A program made the translations under genes and the position numbers. Shown one piece after another: positions 41,747 to 50,465 of a stretch of DNA of 64,000 nucleotides. The DNA is from Persicitalea sp038235275. GTDB taxonomy: Bacteria > Bacteroidota > Bacteroidia > Cytophagales > Spirosomataceae. The number at the start of each line of letters is the position of its first letter. Position 1 is the first letter of the stretch. Below the pieces are notes generated by a model. It did no database searches, was not told the DNA's origin, and saw only the letters and a program-made list of their open reading frames with translations. The stretch covers positions 1-64,000 of the forward strand of contig JBBSUC010000031.1 of assembly GCA_038235275.1 (NCBI GenBank), written 5' to 3'.

Positions 41747-42711
41747 GACGTTTCGCGGATTCGGTGCGGCAGCAGCGCGAAGAAGCTATATATGCGCACG
41801 ATCCATTTTGGTATGAGGTAGTCGCGGGTAATTTCCCGCGTCTCTTCCGCACCAGGCTGACGCAGTCTTAGGTATTTGACAGCCAGGACAGAGCGTCGAA
41901 AATAGCTCTTGGAATATTGTCGGGCGTCGAGCATCATCCGGTGATAACGGGCGATGTTGAGGCGCAAGGGCGCATCGTATTTATACTCCGTTTCTTCGTT
42001 GATTCCCTGGTACATCATCATGCGGTTGCGCAGAAAACGGGCATCGCGGTAGTGGTCCTTGAAGCTCGCGCCCGCCTTGTTTTTGCGATACACCGACATT
42101 GTCCCCGGCACGTAACCAATCGGCCCGTGTTTGGCCAAAATGACGTAGCGCGGAATATCGCCGCTGGTCGATTTTAGGAACCATTCGGGATAATGCACCA
42201 GACCGTTTTTAAATAATACCGCCGAGGTGGCCATAAACCATATCTCGTCCTCGCCGATAAGGTCGTCCATGCTGATGACCGCCTTTTGGTCGGCGGCGTT
42301 CACCTCCCGGGCGGGCGAACCGTCCTCGTAAGTAATAAGTGCATTGTGAAAGCAGGCCGAAAAACCGGGGTGACTCTCCATGAAATCCACCTGCTTCTGC
42401 AATTTATCGGGACTCGTCCAATAGTCGTCGCCGTCGAGCGGGGCGATGTACTGGCCCTGGGCCAGTTTCAGGGTTTCGATGGTGTTGAAAAGCCCGTTTT
42501 GCCCCAAATTTTTCGGGTGCAAAACGGGCTTCACTTTATCGGGAAATCGCTTTTGGTAATCCAGAATTACCTCTCGTGTTCCGTCGGTCGAAAAATCGTC
42601 ACCCACCAGAATTTCGTACGCAAAATCAGTTTCCTGATTGAGCGCACTCTCGATGGCCTGCCCGATAAAGGCTGCCTGGTTATAAGTGAGGATAGTTACG
42701 GAAACCTTCAT
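41743..42711 (-). CDS. GT2 glycosyltransferase, tandem copy 1
   Basis: A 322-residue GT2: KVSVTILTYNQAAFI (2-16), EILVGDDFSTDGT (33-45), DGDD metal site (93-96). Compared with its tandem paralogue it has a longer C-terminal tail (about 70 residues, basic and aromatic). It overlaps both the PhyH gene upstream and the next GT2 downstream by four bases, so the three are translationally coupled and likely modify one product. Confidence 0.87.
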   Translation of the reverse strand: MKVSVTILTYNQAAFIGQAIESALNQETDFAYEILVGDDFSTDGTREVILDYQKRFPDKVKPVLHPKNLGQNGLFNTIETLKLAQGQYIAPLDGDDYWTSPDKLQKQVDFMESHPGFSACFHNALITYEDGSPAREVNAADQKAVISMDDLIGEDEIWFMATSAVLFKNGLVHYPEWFLKSTSGDIPRYVILAKHGPIGYVPGTMSVYRKNKAGASFKDHYRDARFLRNRMMMYQGINEETEYKYDAPLRLNIARYHRMMLDARQYSKSYFRRSVLAVKYLRLRQPGAEETREITRDYLIPKWIVRIYSFFALLPHRIRETS

Positions 42712-43529
42712 TTATAAACTTCCCTAAGCTGCTCCGCCGAGGGAAAATTGGGGGTAACCAGATCGGGTTCGGGCTTGTAGAGGTAGGCCATCGGGTAGCC
42801 GCGTTCGATAAAGGTCGGCTCGGCGAGGTTGTTGTAGCGCAGTTGCACCGACCAGCGGATGTTGTTCGTCACGTTATCGCCCGACTGGTGAACCAAAAAC
42901 GACGAGAAAACCAGCATATCGCCGACCTCAAACTCGGTTTGCACAAAATCCTCCGTTTTTAAAGCCGCCGTGATCCCGCCCTGGTAGCCGGAGGTGCTGG
43001 CTTCCATCAAGCCGCCCGTGTGACTGCCGGGTATGACCTGCAACGCGCCGATCTCGGCCCCGGCGTCCACCATCGGAAACCAGATGACGGTACTGTCGAG
43101 CGAGCCTTGGCCGGTACGCCAGTCCTGGTGGGCGTCGAGTTTCCAGTGCTTGCTGCCGCCCTTAGACAGGAAACGACTGTTGAACTGCATGGCGGGACGC
43201 GCCCCGATGACGGGCTTCTCGATGCCCAAATCTTTCAACACTTTTTCAATTTTCTCGCTCACCGCCAGGCGATGCAACGAGAAACTGTGCTGCACGGTCT
43301 TGCCCGTATTGACAAAAGCATCGAAGTCTTTTTCAAAAAACGCAAACATGGCGTTTTCAAAGGCATCACGGTCGTCGATGTCTACCGCCCGGCCCGTCAC
43401 GCGTTTGATTTGCGCGGCAAATATCTCCTTGGCTTCCCGGTAGATTTCAGCTACCGTATTTTTATCCAAAAACCCGCGCAGCAGCACGTAGCCGTCTTTA
43501 TTCAGTTGTTCTCTTTCTGTTATCATCAT
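42708..43529 (-). CDS. Phytanoyl-CoA dioxygenase (PhyH) family protein
   Basis: A 273-residue Fe(II)/2-oxoglutarate-dependent oxygenase. The iron ligands are H134 and D136 (AHQDW) and H214 (FLVHQSGDN), with R225 as the 2-oxoglutarate-binding arginine. It would hydroxylate a small substrate or sugar. Translational coupling to two glycosyltransferases points to modification of a glycan or glycolipid rather than phytanoyl-CoA; that is inference. Confidence 0.85.
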   Translation of the reverse strand: MMITEREQLNKDGYVLLRGFLDKNTVAEIYREAKEIFAAQIKRVTGRAVDIDDRDAFENAMFAFFEKDFDAFVNTGKTVQHSFSLHRLAVSEKIEKVLKDLGIEKPVIGARPAMQFNSRFLSKGGSKHWKLDAHQDWRTGQGSLDSTVIWFPMVDAGAEIGALQVIPGSHTGGLMEASTSGYQGGITAALKTEDFVQTEFEVGDMLVFSSFLVHQSGDNVTNNIRWSVQLRYNNLAEPTFIERGYPMAYLYKPEPDLVTPNFPSAEQLREVYK

Positions 43530-43649
43530 GTTATTTAGTGCATAAAAACACCACTATTTGCTTTTATCTCACGTCCCAACGAATGACCTCCGTCAGTTCT
43601 TGTTATATTTTGAGTGAATGGTAAAATTATAAAAAGGCCGAATTTACAG

Positions 43650-44636
43650 TCAGAACGCCACTGCCTTCAACTGCAAGCCTGCATCTTCGGGCAACCCAAA
43701 AATCAAGTTCATGTTCTGCACCGCCTGACCGGAAGCGCCTTTTGTCAGGTTGTCGATAATGCTGGTAATCAGTATTTTTCCTTCATGTGTTTCTAAATGA
43801 ATAAAGCATTTGTTGGTATTTACTATTTGCTTCAAATCAATAGCCGGAACACTTACGTGCGTGAATGGATGCGGGTTGTAATAGTTCCGGTATAATTCGA
43901 TTGCGTCCTCCAACGAACCGTCGAAAGGGGTATAAACATTCGCCATGATGCCGCGCGTAAAATCGCCGCGGTAGGGGATGAAATTGATGGCTTGGTCGAA
44001 ACCGTTTTGCAGCTTCGTCACGCTCATTTTTATTTCGGTCAAATGCTGGTGCGTGAAAGCTTTGTAGATCGAGGCGTTGTTGTTGCGCCACGAAAAATGC
44101 GTCGTCGCGCCCAGCGATTGCCCGGCCCCGGTACTACCCGTCACCGCGCTGACGTGGACGTCATTTTTTAGCAGTCCTGCTTGCGCCAGCGGCAGCAAAG
44201 CCAACTCAATGCTTGTGGCAAAACAGCCGGGATTGGCAATTTTCGTTGCTCCCCTTACTTTATCCCTTTGCAACTCAGGCAGACCGTAAATAAAACCTTC
44301 CGATTCGTCACGAAAGTCGGTGCTGAGGTCAATGATTTTTACTGAATCAGGAACAGTATTCTCCGCCAGAAACTTCCGCGATTCCCCGTGCCCCGAGCAG
44401 AGGAAAATGACCTGCAAAGATTCGTCTTGGAGCAAAGTCGCAAAATCCTCTCCTGAAAAAACCAAATCAGTATCGCCCAGCAAATCGGTATGCGTGGCGT
44501 AAATGGGCTTTCCTGCCTGACTTTTGCTGTGAGCAAAGGAAATTTCCGCATTCGGATGATTCAGGAGAATACGAATCAATTCACCACCCGTATAACCTGC
44601 CGCTCCAACAATTCCAATATTAATTTTCTTAGTCAT
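43650..44636 (-). CDS. argC: N-acetyl-gamma-glutamyl-phosphate reductase
   Basis: A 328-residue arginine biosynthesis enzyme, reducing N-acetylglutamyl phosphate with NADPH. The NADPH site is GIVGAAGYTGGEL (8-20) and the catalytic cysteine is C138 in ANPGCFATS. The histidine region HVSAVTGSTGAG follows. It lies 35 bases downstream of argG on the same strand. In some Bacteroidota this pathway uses succinylated intermediates; the sequence does not decide. Confidence 0.95.
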   Translation of the reverse strand: MTKKINIGIVGAAGYTGGELIRILLNHPNAEISFAHSKSQAGKPIYATHTDLLGDTDLVFSGEDFATLLQDESLQVIFLCSGHGESRKFLAENTVPDSVKIIDLSTDFRDESEGFIYGLPELQRDKVRGATKIANPGCFATSIELALLPLAQAGLLKNDVHVSAVTGSTGAGQSLGATTHFSWRNNNASIYKAFTHQHLTEIKMSVTKLQNGFDQAINFIPYRGDFTRGIMANVYTPFDGSLEDAIELYRNYYNPHPFTHVSVPAIDLKQIVNTNKCFIHLETHEGKILITSIIDNLTKGASGQAVQNMNLIFGLPEDAGLQLKAVAF

Positions 44637-44653
44637 TTCTCTTCGATATTCGC

Positions 44654-44685
44654 CCTTAACCGTTTAACCGTTCAACCCTTAACCT
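44654..44685. repeat. 8-base-period tract at the argG stop codon
   Basis: Four imperfect octads (consensus NTTNAACC on the plus strand) lie between argG and argC. The argG stop codon (44672-44674) falls inside the tract, so the last codons of argG are encoded by repeat DNA. Confidence 0.75.
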
Positions 44686-45877
44686 CTTTTTGAGACTCCG
44701 TCACTTTCTGATAAATCATCGCCTGATTCGACGCTACCTTCGAGAAGCCACGCACGTCGTCGCCCGTCCAGGCATTATTCATTTCGCCGTAACTGCCGAA
44801 AACGGGCGACATCAAGTCAAAATTCGACTCGATGCCCTCGACGTGGAAACGGTAAGGGGCCAAATGTACCTTCACTTTACCCGTGACGTGGCTTTGGGTG
44901 TCGGTCAGGAAGGTTTCGATGTTGCGCATCACGGGTTCTACAAACTGCCCTTTGTGCAGCAGGCTGCCGTACCAGTTGGCAAGTTGCTCTTTCCAATAAA
45001 GCTGCTGCTCGGTCAGTACGTGCTTTTCCAGGGTATGGTGGGCTTTGATGATAATCAGCGGCGCGGCGGCCTCGAAGCCCACGCGGTCTTTGATACCGAT
45101 GATGGTGTCACCCACATGAATGTCGCGGCCAATACCGAAGGGCTGCGCCATTTCGGCCAGTTGCTGAATGGCCTGCACGGACGTTTCGGTGCGTTGGCCA
45201 TTCAGCCCGACGAGTTCGCCTTTGTCAAATTCCAGTGTGATCGTTTCGGGTTCGGTCTTGGTGACCTGCGTTGGCCAGGCGCTTTCAGGCAGGTACTGGT
45301 TAGAGGTCAGCGTTTCCTTGCCGCCTACCGACGTACCCCAGAGGCCCTTGTTGATGCTGTATTCGGCCTTTTTCCAGTCGCGCTGTGCGCCCTTTTTGGT
45401 CAGGTACTCAATTTCGGCTTCGCGCGAGAGTTTGAGGTCGCGGATGGGCGTAATGATTTCGGCCTCCGGCATGATGATGCGGAAAGCCATGTCGAAGCGC
45501 ACTTGGTCGTTGCCTGCCCCGGTGCTGCCGTGCGCAATGGCCGACGCGCCAATTTCCCTGGCGTACTCCGCCACGGCCACGGCCTGAAAAATCCGCTCGG
45601 CGCTCACCGACAAAGGGTAGGTGTTGTTTTTAAGAATATTACCAAAAACGAGATACTTGATGCAGTCGCCGTAATATTCCTTAGTCCGATCGACCGTTGT
45701 GTGTTGCTTTACGCCCAGGGCGTAGGCGTTGGCTTCAATGCTTTTCAGCTCTTCGGCGGAAAAACCGCCCGTATCTACCAGGACAGAATAGACGTCATAG
45801 CCCTGATCTTCGGCCAAATATTTTACACAAAACGAGGTGTCCAGCCCACCGCTGAACGCTAATACTACCTTATTCAT
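44672..45877 (-). CDS. argG: Argininosuccinate synthase
   Basis: A 401-residue ligase joining citrulline and aspartate with ATP. The N-terminal PP-loop LAFSGGLDTSF (6-16) is clear, as is AIAHGSTGAGNDQVRFD and the DVRGF region near the C-terminus. Gene order GNAT, argG, argC is the usual Bacteroidota arginine cluster. The start codon is only three bases from a 7-base tandem repeat that fills its upstream region. Confidence 0.95.
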   Translation of the reverse strand: MNKVVLAFSGGLDTSFCVKYLAEDQGYDVYSVLVDTGGFSAEELKSIEANAYALGVKQHTTVDRTKEYYGDCIKYLVFGNILKNNTYPLSVSAERIFQAVAVAEYAREIGASAIAHGSTGAGNDQVRFDMAFRIIMPEAEIITPIRDLKLSREAEIEYLTKKGAQRDWKKAEYSINKGLWGTSVGGKETLTSNQYLPESAWPTQVTKTEPETITLEFDKGELVGLNGQRTETSVQAIQQLAEMAQPFGIGRDIHVGDTIIGIKDRVGFEAAAPLIIIKAHHTLEKHVLTEQQLYWKEQLANWYGSLLHKGQFVEPVMRNIETFLTDTQSHVTGKVKVHLAPYRFHVEGIESNFDLMSPVFGSYGEMNNAWTGDDVRGFSKVASNQAMIYQKVTESQKEVKG

Positions 45878-45880
45878 TTA

Positions 45881-45915
45881 GTTGACGGTTGACGGTTGAC
45901 GGTTGACGGTTGACG
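45881..45915. repeat. Five exact copies of a 7-base repeat before argG
   Basis: GTTGACG is repeated five times without change, three bases upstream of the argG start codon, filling the place of a ribosome-binding site. Copy number at such a tract could vary between cells. Confidence 0.95.
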
Positions 45916-46198
45916 ATGCCTGTGTTGAGGCTAGTCTTCGCCAGCGTTTATGTTATAGATAAGTGCTTATTTTTCCTGCAAACTTAACGCTTTCTAATTT
46001 TCCTGGCTTGGGCAAGAATAAGCCCCACATCGGTTTTCAGCAGAAATCCGAGCGGGGCTTTGTGTTTTTAAAATTTAAATCAGAAGTGAAACTAGCTGAA
46101 AGAAAGACAAATTGAGTTCAGCAAAAGTCTGCTTTACAGACTACCGCACACTGTCGACTATCGCCACGGGGCACCCCGCACTGTCAACTGTTCACTTA
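45916..46198. other. argG upstream region with a stem-loop
   Basis: The gap between the GNAT stop and argG totals 321 bases including the 7-base repeat. Apart from that repeat and the hairpin at 46021-46059 no gene is visible. The distance suggests argG may have its own promoter rather than depending on the GNAT gene. Confidence 0.4.
46021..46059. terminator. Two-part stem-loop between GNAT and argG
   Basis: AGCCCC (46021-46026) pairs with GGGGCT (46054-46059) and an inner CGG pairs with CCG (31-33 with 48-50 in the same block). On the plus strand it is followed by a T-rich run; on the minus strand, the direction of GNAT to argG, the T-run is weaker (TATTCTT). It may terminate or attenuate GNAT transcripts before argG. 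Confidence 0.5.
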
Positions 46199-46921
46199 CT
46201 AAACCAGCGTTGCCTCGGAATTTTGCTTTTTGGCGCTGTCGGACCTTCGCAGCATGATGCGCTGCTTAATGCGCATCCAGCGCTCGTACAGCTTGGATTC
46301 TTTCAGAAAATTCCAGCCAGCCTCTCCCTCTTCTTCCTTTTTCTCGGCTTCCTCGTGGTTGTACATCATGCCCGTGCAGAGGCAGTTTTTGCGGCCTGTC
46401 CGGGTTAGGACGTCGTAGTTGACGCAACTGGCGCAACCTTTCCAAAATGCTTCATCGGTTGTCAACTCGCTGAACGTAACGGGTTCGTAGCCCAGGTCGG
46501 AGTTGATCTTCATTACCGCCAGGCTGGTGGTGATGCCGATAATTTTGGCATTAGGGTATTTCTTGCGGGAGAGTTCGAATGCCTTGGACTTGATGGCCTT
46601 GGCCATACCACTGTTGCGGTAGTTGGGCGAGACGATCAGGCCCGAGTTGGCGACGAACTTGCCGTGTTCCCAGGTTTCGACGTAACAGAAGCCGACCCAA
46701 TCGCCGTCTTTGGTGGTGGCGATGATCGCTTTGCCTTCCACCATCTTCTCCATCAGGTACACGACGGAGCGCTTGGCGATGCCCGTACCGCGCTGTTTGG
46801 CGCTCTCCTCCATTTCGGCGCAGATGATTTCGGCGTGGTGGAGGTGGTCTTCGGTGGCGACTTCGACAATGAAAGGACTGTCTTTAATCTCTTTATTTTT
46901 TGTGATTTCTTTATTTTTCAT
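46199..46921 (-). CDS. GNAT acetyltransferase, candidate N-acetylglutamate synthase
   Basis: A 240-residue GNAT protein, upstream of argG. The acetyl-CoA loop is in the region SPNYRNSGMAKAI (about 98-110). A cysteine-rich part follows: CASC and CLC within WKGCASCVNYD and GRKNCLCTGMM, which could bind a metal. In Bacteroidota a GNAT at this place in the arg cluster is thought to start the pathway as N-acetylglutamate synthase, since classic argA is missing; that assignment rests on context. The first residues (KNKEITKNKEIK) come from a short repeat, so the start could be a few codons later. Confidence 0.75.
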   Translation of the reverse strand: MKNKEITKNKEIKDSPFIVEVATEDHLHHAEIICAEMEESAKQRGTGIAKRSVVYLMEKMVEGKAIIATTKDGDWVGFCYVETWEHGKFVANSGLIVSPNYRNSGMAKAIKSKAFELSRKKYPNAKIIGITTSLAVMKINSDLGYEPVTFSELTTDEAFWKGCASCVNYDVLTRTGRKNCLCTGMMYNHEEAEKKEEEGEAGWNFLKESKLYERWMRIKQRIMLRRSDSAKKQNSEATLV

Positions 46922-47294
46922 GAAAAAGGGCTGAGTTGACTCCTTCTGCGCAAAGCTTGGGGAAACTCACAACGGTTGGAAGTGAATTTAGATGGAAATA
47001 AGCAGGAAAAAGGGGCAGAAAAGTATTTGCCACGTAGGCAAAAAGCGATTATTTGGTCCGGGTGGACCTAATTCGGGAAGGAGTCGTATGAAAGAAAGTA
47101 TAGATCACTTTGCTATTCAAGGGTTTTTCAAAACCACCAGGGCAGTGAGCTTTGGTTAGTAAAACAGTGCAAATCTTATAAAAAATAGGCACCTAAGCTA
47201 ATTAAACTGTAATTATTTTTTTTACGTTCAAGAATTTTGTGTCTTTGAATTATACCCTACATTTGAACACCCTAATCGATACGCACGCCACCCC
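46922..47294. promoter_or_regulatory. Divergent intergenic region, GNAT / aat
   Basis: These 373 bases separate the arginine genes from the aat-proB-proA genes. The aat promoter is at 47236-47265. A 23-codon open frame at 47088-47159 has an unusually good Shine-Dalgarno sequence; it is treated as a finding, not as a gene. Confidence 0.5.
47236..47265 (+). promoter_or_regulatory. Bacteroidota-type promoter of aat
   Basis: TTTG at 47236-47239, an 18-base spacer and TACATTTG at 47258-47265 match the TTTG / TAnnTTTG pattern. Transcription would start near 47272, about 23 bases before the aat ATG. Confidence 0.55.
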
Positions 47295-47918
47295 ATGAAC
47301 CCACTCACCGCCGACGATCTCGTGTACGGCTACGTCAACGGAATTTTTCCGATGGCCGACGCCGACGGTACGCTCTATTGGTACTCGCCTGATCCAAGGG
47401 CTATTATCCCCATCGACACCTATCGTCCGGCCAAATCTCTGCGTCCGTTCATCAATAAACAGCAATTCGAGATCCGCATCGACTACGACTTCGAAGGCGT
47501 CATGCGGCAGTGCGCCGCCCCGCGCCCGCAGGAAGACGGCACCTGGATTTCGGAGAATATCATTAAAGCCTATACCGATTTACATCATTTGGGCATGGCC
47601 CATAGCGTGGAGGCCTACGAACGCGGGCAGCTGGTGGGTGGCCTCTATGGCGTGTCGATTGGCGCAGCCTTTTTCGGCGAGTCGATGTTCCATACCGTAA
47701 GCAACGCTTCCAAAGTGGCTTTTCATGCGTTGATCGAGCTACTACGGGAGCGGAATTTTCGTCTGCTCGACACGCAGTTTATGAACGATAACGTGCGCCG
47801 CTTTGGCGCGATCGAAATTCCGAAACTGGAATACGTCGGGAGGCTGCGCCAGGCCATCGCGGTGAAGACGCGCTTTACGGAGCGCGCGCTGGAACCCGTT
47901 TTCCAGCGGGTAGCGTAA
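47295..47918 (+). CDS. aat: Leucyl/phenylalanyl-tRNA--protein transferase
   Basis: A 207-residue N-end-rule enzyme that adds Leu or Phe from tRNA to proteins with N-terminal Lys or Arg, marking them for ClpAP-type degradation. The family block YWYSPDPRAIIP (about 29-40), HSVEAYERGQLVGGLYGV and FFGESMFH are diagnostic. It heads a compact plus-strand group; the proB start lies 12 bases after its stop. The link to proline genes is probably only operon sharing. Confidence 0.95.
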   Translation: MNPLTADDLVYGYVNGIFPMADADGTLYWYSPDPRAIIPIDTYRPAKSLRPFINKQQFEIRIDYDFEGVMRQCAAPRPQEDGTWISENIIKAYTDLHHLGMAHSVEAYERGQLVGGLYGVSIGAAFFGESMFHTVSNASKVAFHALIELLRERNFRLLDTQFMNDNVRRFGAIEIPKLEYVGRLRQAIAVKTRFTERALEPVFQRVA

Positions 47919-47930
47919 TTTTTGTTGCTC

Positions 47931-48968
47931 ATGCCCGTCACTAAACCCATTCTCGTCATAAAATTTGGCACCGCCTCCATCACCCAGCCCACGGGTGAAC
48001 CGGACGAAGGCATCCTCGCCGAAATTGCCCGCCAAGTGGCTACGGTACACGCCGACCACCGCATTATCATCGTTTCTTCCGGCGCAGTAGGGGCTGGGAA
48101 GGGCCAAATTCATGCCTATAAAGAAACTTTGACGCAGCGCAAAGCCGCTGCCGCCGTGGGTAATCCGCTGCTGATCGGGTTGTACGCCAAGCATTTTTTG
48201 CCCCACAAAATCGCCATCGCGCAGAGTCTCTGCGAGCGGCAGCACTTCGCCAATCGTCACCAGTTTTTGCAGTTGAAAAGTACCTTCGAGGAGCTTTGGG
48301 CCAGCGGCATCATTCCCATCGTCAACGAAAACGACGTGGTCAGCGACCGTGAGTTAAAATTTTCGGACAACGACGAACTGGCCACCCTCATCGCCACCGG
48401 CTTCGGGGCGCAGACACTCATGCTGTGTACTTCGGTGGGCGGCCTGATGGACGACTCGGGCCAAATCGTGCGGCAGGTGGCGGAAGTGAACGATGTTTTC
48501 CGCTGGGTCAGGACCGATAAATCGTCGCTCGGACTGGGTGGCATGGCTTCCAAACTGACCTTCACCAAACTAGCGACCCGCATGGGTATTCGGGTCGTGA
48601 TTTTTGGCCTGAACGAACCCGATGGTCTGCTGCGGGCGTTGCAAATGGAATCTGGGACGGTATTTCAGCCCCAAAGCAGTACACTCTCGGCCCGAAATCG
48701 CTGGCTCGGCAGCGGCGGACTGGTAGCCGGACAGCTTTTCATCGACGACGGGGCCGTTTTAGCGCTGCAAAAGCGGAAAAGCCTGCTGGCAGTTGGTATT
48801 TTGGGCGTTGAAGGTGAGTTCGAGGCTGGCGAACTGGTGGAGATCTTCAATACGGCGCAGGAAATGGTAGCCGTAGCGCGAGCACGGGCGACTTCACTGG
48901 CGATTGTAGCTAACTTGAAGACACTGAATTTCGAGGTGGCGAATGCAAGTGATATTGTTTTGTTGTAG
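47931..48968 (+). CDS. proB: Glutamate 5-kinase
   Basis: The first enzyme of proline synthesis, phosphorylating glutamate; 345 residues. The kinase motifs are VIKFGTASIT, IIVSSGAVGAG and VNENDVVSDREL (with DND shortly after). A C-terminal PUA-like domain (about 260-345, FIDDGAVLALQ..KSLL) is present. I used the ATG at 47931; two TTG codons lie just upstream in frame. It is immediately followed by a REP-like repeat, then proA. Confidence 0.94.
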   Translation: MPVTKPILVIKFGTASITQPTGEPDEGILAEIARQVATVHADHRIIIVSSGAVGAGKGQIHAYKETLTQRKAAAAVGNPLLIGLYAKHFLPHKIAIAQSLCERQHFANRHQFLQLKSTFEELWASGIIPIVNENDVVSDRELKFSDNDELATLIATGFGAQTLMLCTSVGGLMDDSGQIVRQVAEVNDVFRWVRTDKSSLGLGGMASKLTFTKLATRMGIRVVIFGLNEPDGLLRALQMESGTVFQPQSSTLSARNRWLGSGGLVAGQLFIDDGAVLALQKRKSLLAVGILGVEGEFEAGELVEIFNTAQEMVAVARARATSLAIVANLKTLNFEVANASDIVLL

Positions 48969-49011
48969 GGTCGGACAGGCGCACCTGCGAACCTATCTAT
49001 GTGTTCGCCCG
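48969..49011. repeat. REP-like intergenic element, copy 2
   Basis: This copy begins right after the proB stop codon. It shares GGGTCGGACAGGCGCACCTG and TGTGTTCGCCC with copy 1 at 30861-30900, with a four-base insertion (TATC/TATG repeat) in the centre. Confidence 0.75.
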
Positions 49012-49100
49012 ATGGCTGATTCAATAGGAAAGCCGTCGATTGACGCGAACTAAAACAAAATGGAAGATAAAATATTTTTCGACTAAAAGTTGTGCATAAA

Positions 49101-50414
49101 ATGGTTGAGCGAGAATTATTTGAAATTGAATCTAATGAGGTAAAAAACGGGCGAGCCCGGAACGCCGGACTGGCCCATACCACATTTCAGGCGACTCGCC
49201 GGGCGGCGGGGGCGGTGCGGAATCTTTCTGACGCCACGAAGGCGGCTTTGTTGAATGATTTGGCGGAGCGGGTTTTGGCGCAGCGGGATTTCATTTTGGC
49301 CGAAAACCAAAAAGACCTCGACCGCATGGACGAGGCCGATCCGAAAAAGGACCGATTGCTGCTGAACGAAAAACGCATCGAAGGTTTGGCGCAAAGTTTA
49401 CGCGACGTGGCATTGCTGCCTGACCCGAGTGGGGAGATTCTACTGGAGCGTACTCTGGAACAGGGGCTGAAAATGCAGAAAATTGCTGTGCCGATGGGCG
49501 TGGTGGGCGTGATTTACGAATCGCGGCCTAACGTCACGCTCGACGTAGCGGCGTTGTGTCTGCGTTCGGGCAATGCCTGTGTTTTAAAAGGGGGCAAGGA
49601 AGCATCTCATTCCAATGCATGTCTGGTAAAGCTCATTCACGAGTCACTGGAAAAATTCAAGGTTCCTGCCGCCGCCGTCACTTTGCTGCCGACTGACCGG
49701 AAATACACCCAGGAAATGCTGACCGCCACTCGCTACGTGGACCTCATCATTCCGCGTGGCTCGGAGGTACTTATCCAGTTTGTAAGGAAAAACTCGCTGG
49801 TACCCACCATCGAAACCGGGGCGGGCGTGTGCCACACCTACGTCGAAAAATCGGCGGATTTGGAGAAAGCGCGGGCCATCGTAGTCAACGCCAAAGTGTC
49901 GCGGCCTTCGGTTTGTAATTCTTTGGATACCATTTTAGTAGATCGGGCCGTGGCGGAGGATTTTTTGCCTAAAATAAAAGACGGGCTGGTGGCTTACGAG
50001 GTGGAGATTTTTGCGGACGAAACGGCCTATCCAATCCTGCAAGCCGCCGGATATTCTCTTCTGCAAAAAGCTGAGCCGGAAGATTTTGGCCGCGAGTTTT
50101 TGGATTATAAATGCTCGATTAAAGTGGTAGAAGGATTGGCTGAGGCACTGGCGCACATCCAGGAATACTCCTCGCGGCACTCGGAAGCCATCGTGTCGGA
50201 AGACGCCGAATCCGTTGAGACCTTCCTGAGCGAAGTGGATGCGGCGGCGGTGTACGCCAACGCATCCACCCGCTTCACCGACGGCGCGGTGTTCGCTTTG
50301 GGGGCCGAAATTGGTATTTCCACCCAGAAACTCCACGCCCGCGGACCCTTTGCTTTGGAAAAGCTCGTAACCGAAAAATGGATCGTGCGCGGCAACGGAC
50401 AGGTGCGGACGTAG
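49101..50414 (+). CDS. proA: Glutamate-5-semialdehyde dehydrogenase (gamma-glutamyl phosphate reductase)
   Basis: The second enzyme of proline synthesis, 437 residues. Aldehyde-dehydrogenase-superfamily motifs include GVIYESRPNVTLD and KGGKEASHSN, with the catalytic cysteine in SRPSVCNSLDT. FTDGAVFALGAEIGIST and the C-terminal end are typical. The N-terminus has about ten residues more than many homologues. I used the ATG at 49101; a GTG nine bases upstream is in frame. Confidence 0.95.
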   Translation: MVERELFEIESNEVKNGRARNAGLAHTTFQATRRAAGAVRNLSDATKAALLNDLAERVLAQRDFILAENQKDLDRMDEADPKKDRLLLNEKRIEGLAQSLRDVALLPDPSGEILLERTLEQGLKMQKIAVPMGVVGVIYESRPNVTLDVAALCLRSGNACVLKGGKEASHSNACLVKLIHESLEKFKVPAAAVTLLPTDRKYTQEMLTATRYVDLIIPRGSEVLIQFVRKNSLVPTIETGAGVCHTYVEKSADLEKARAIVVNAKVSRPSVCNSLDTILVDRAVAEDFLPKIKDGLVAYEVEIFADETAYPILQAAGYSLLQKAEPEDFGREFLDYKCSIKVVEGLAEALAHIQEYSSRHSEAIVSEDAESVETFLSEVDAAAVYANASTRFTDGAVFALGAEIGISTQKLHARGPFALEKLVTEKWIVRGNGQVRT

Positions 50415-50425
50415 GGGCTTTTTCG

Positions 50426-50433
50426 TATCTTTG
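50426..50433 (+). promoter_or_regulatory. Possible -7 promoter element before argE
   Basis: TATCTTTG matches the TAnnTTTG consensus 33 bases before the argE start, in the 51-base gap after proA. A TTTG at the right -33 distance is not visible. Confidence 0.35.
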
Positions 50434-50465
50434 GGTAAAAGCATTTTCCAAGAGAACCCCTTTTT

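Noticed and set aside
44690..45862. 390-codon plus-strand frame across argG
   Set aside because: It is a mirror frame of the unmistakable argG gene; the amino acid pattern is unlike a real protein.
45881..45915. CRISPR-like array
   Set aside because: The repeats are seven bases with no spacers; it is a simple tandem repeat.
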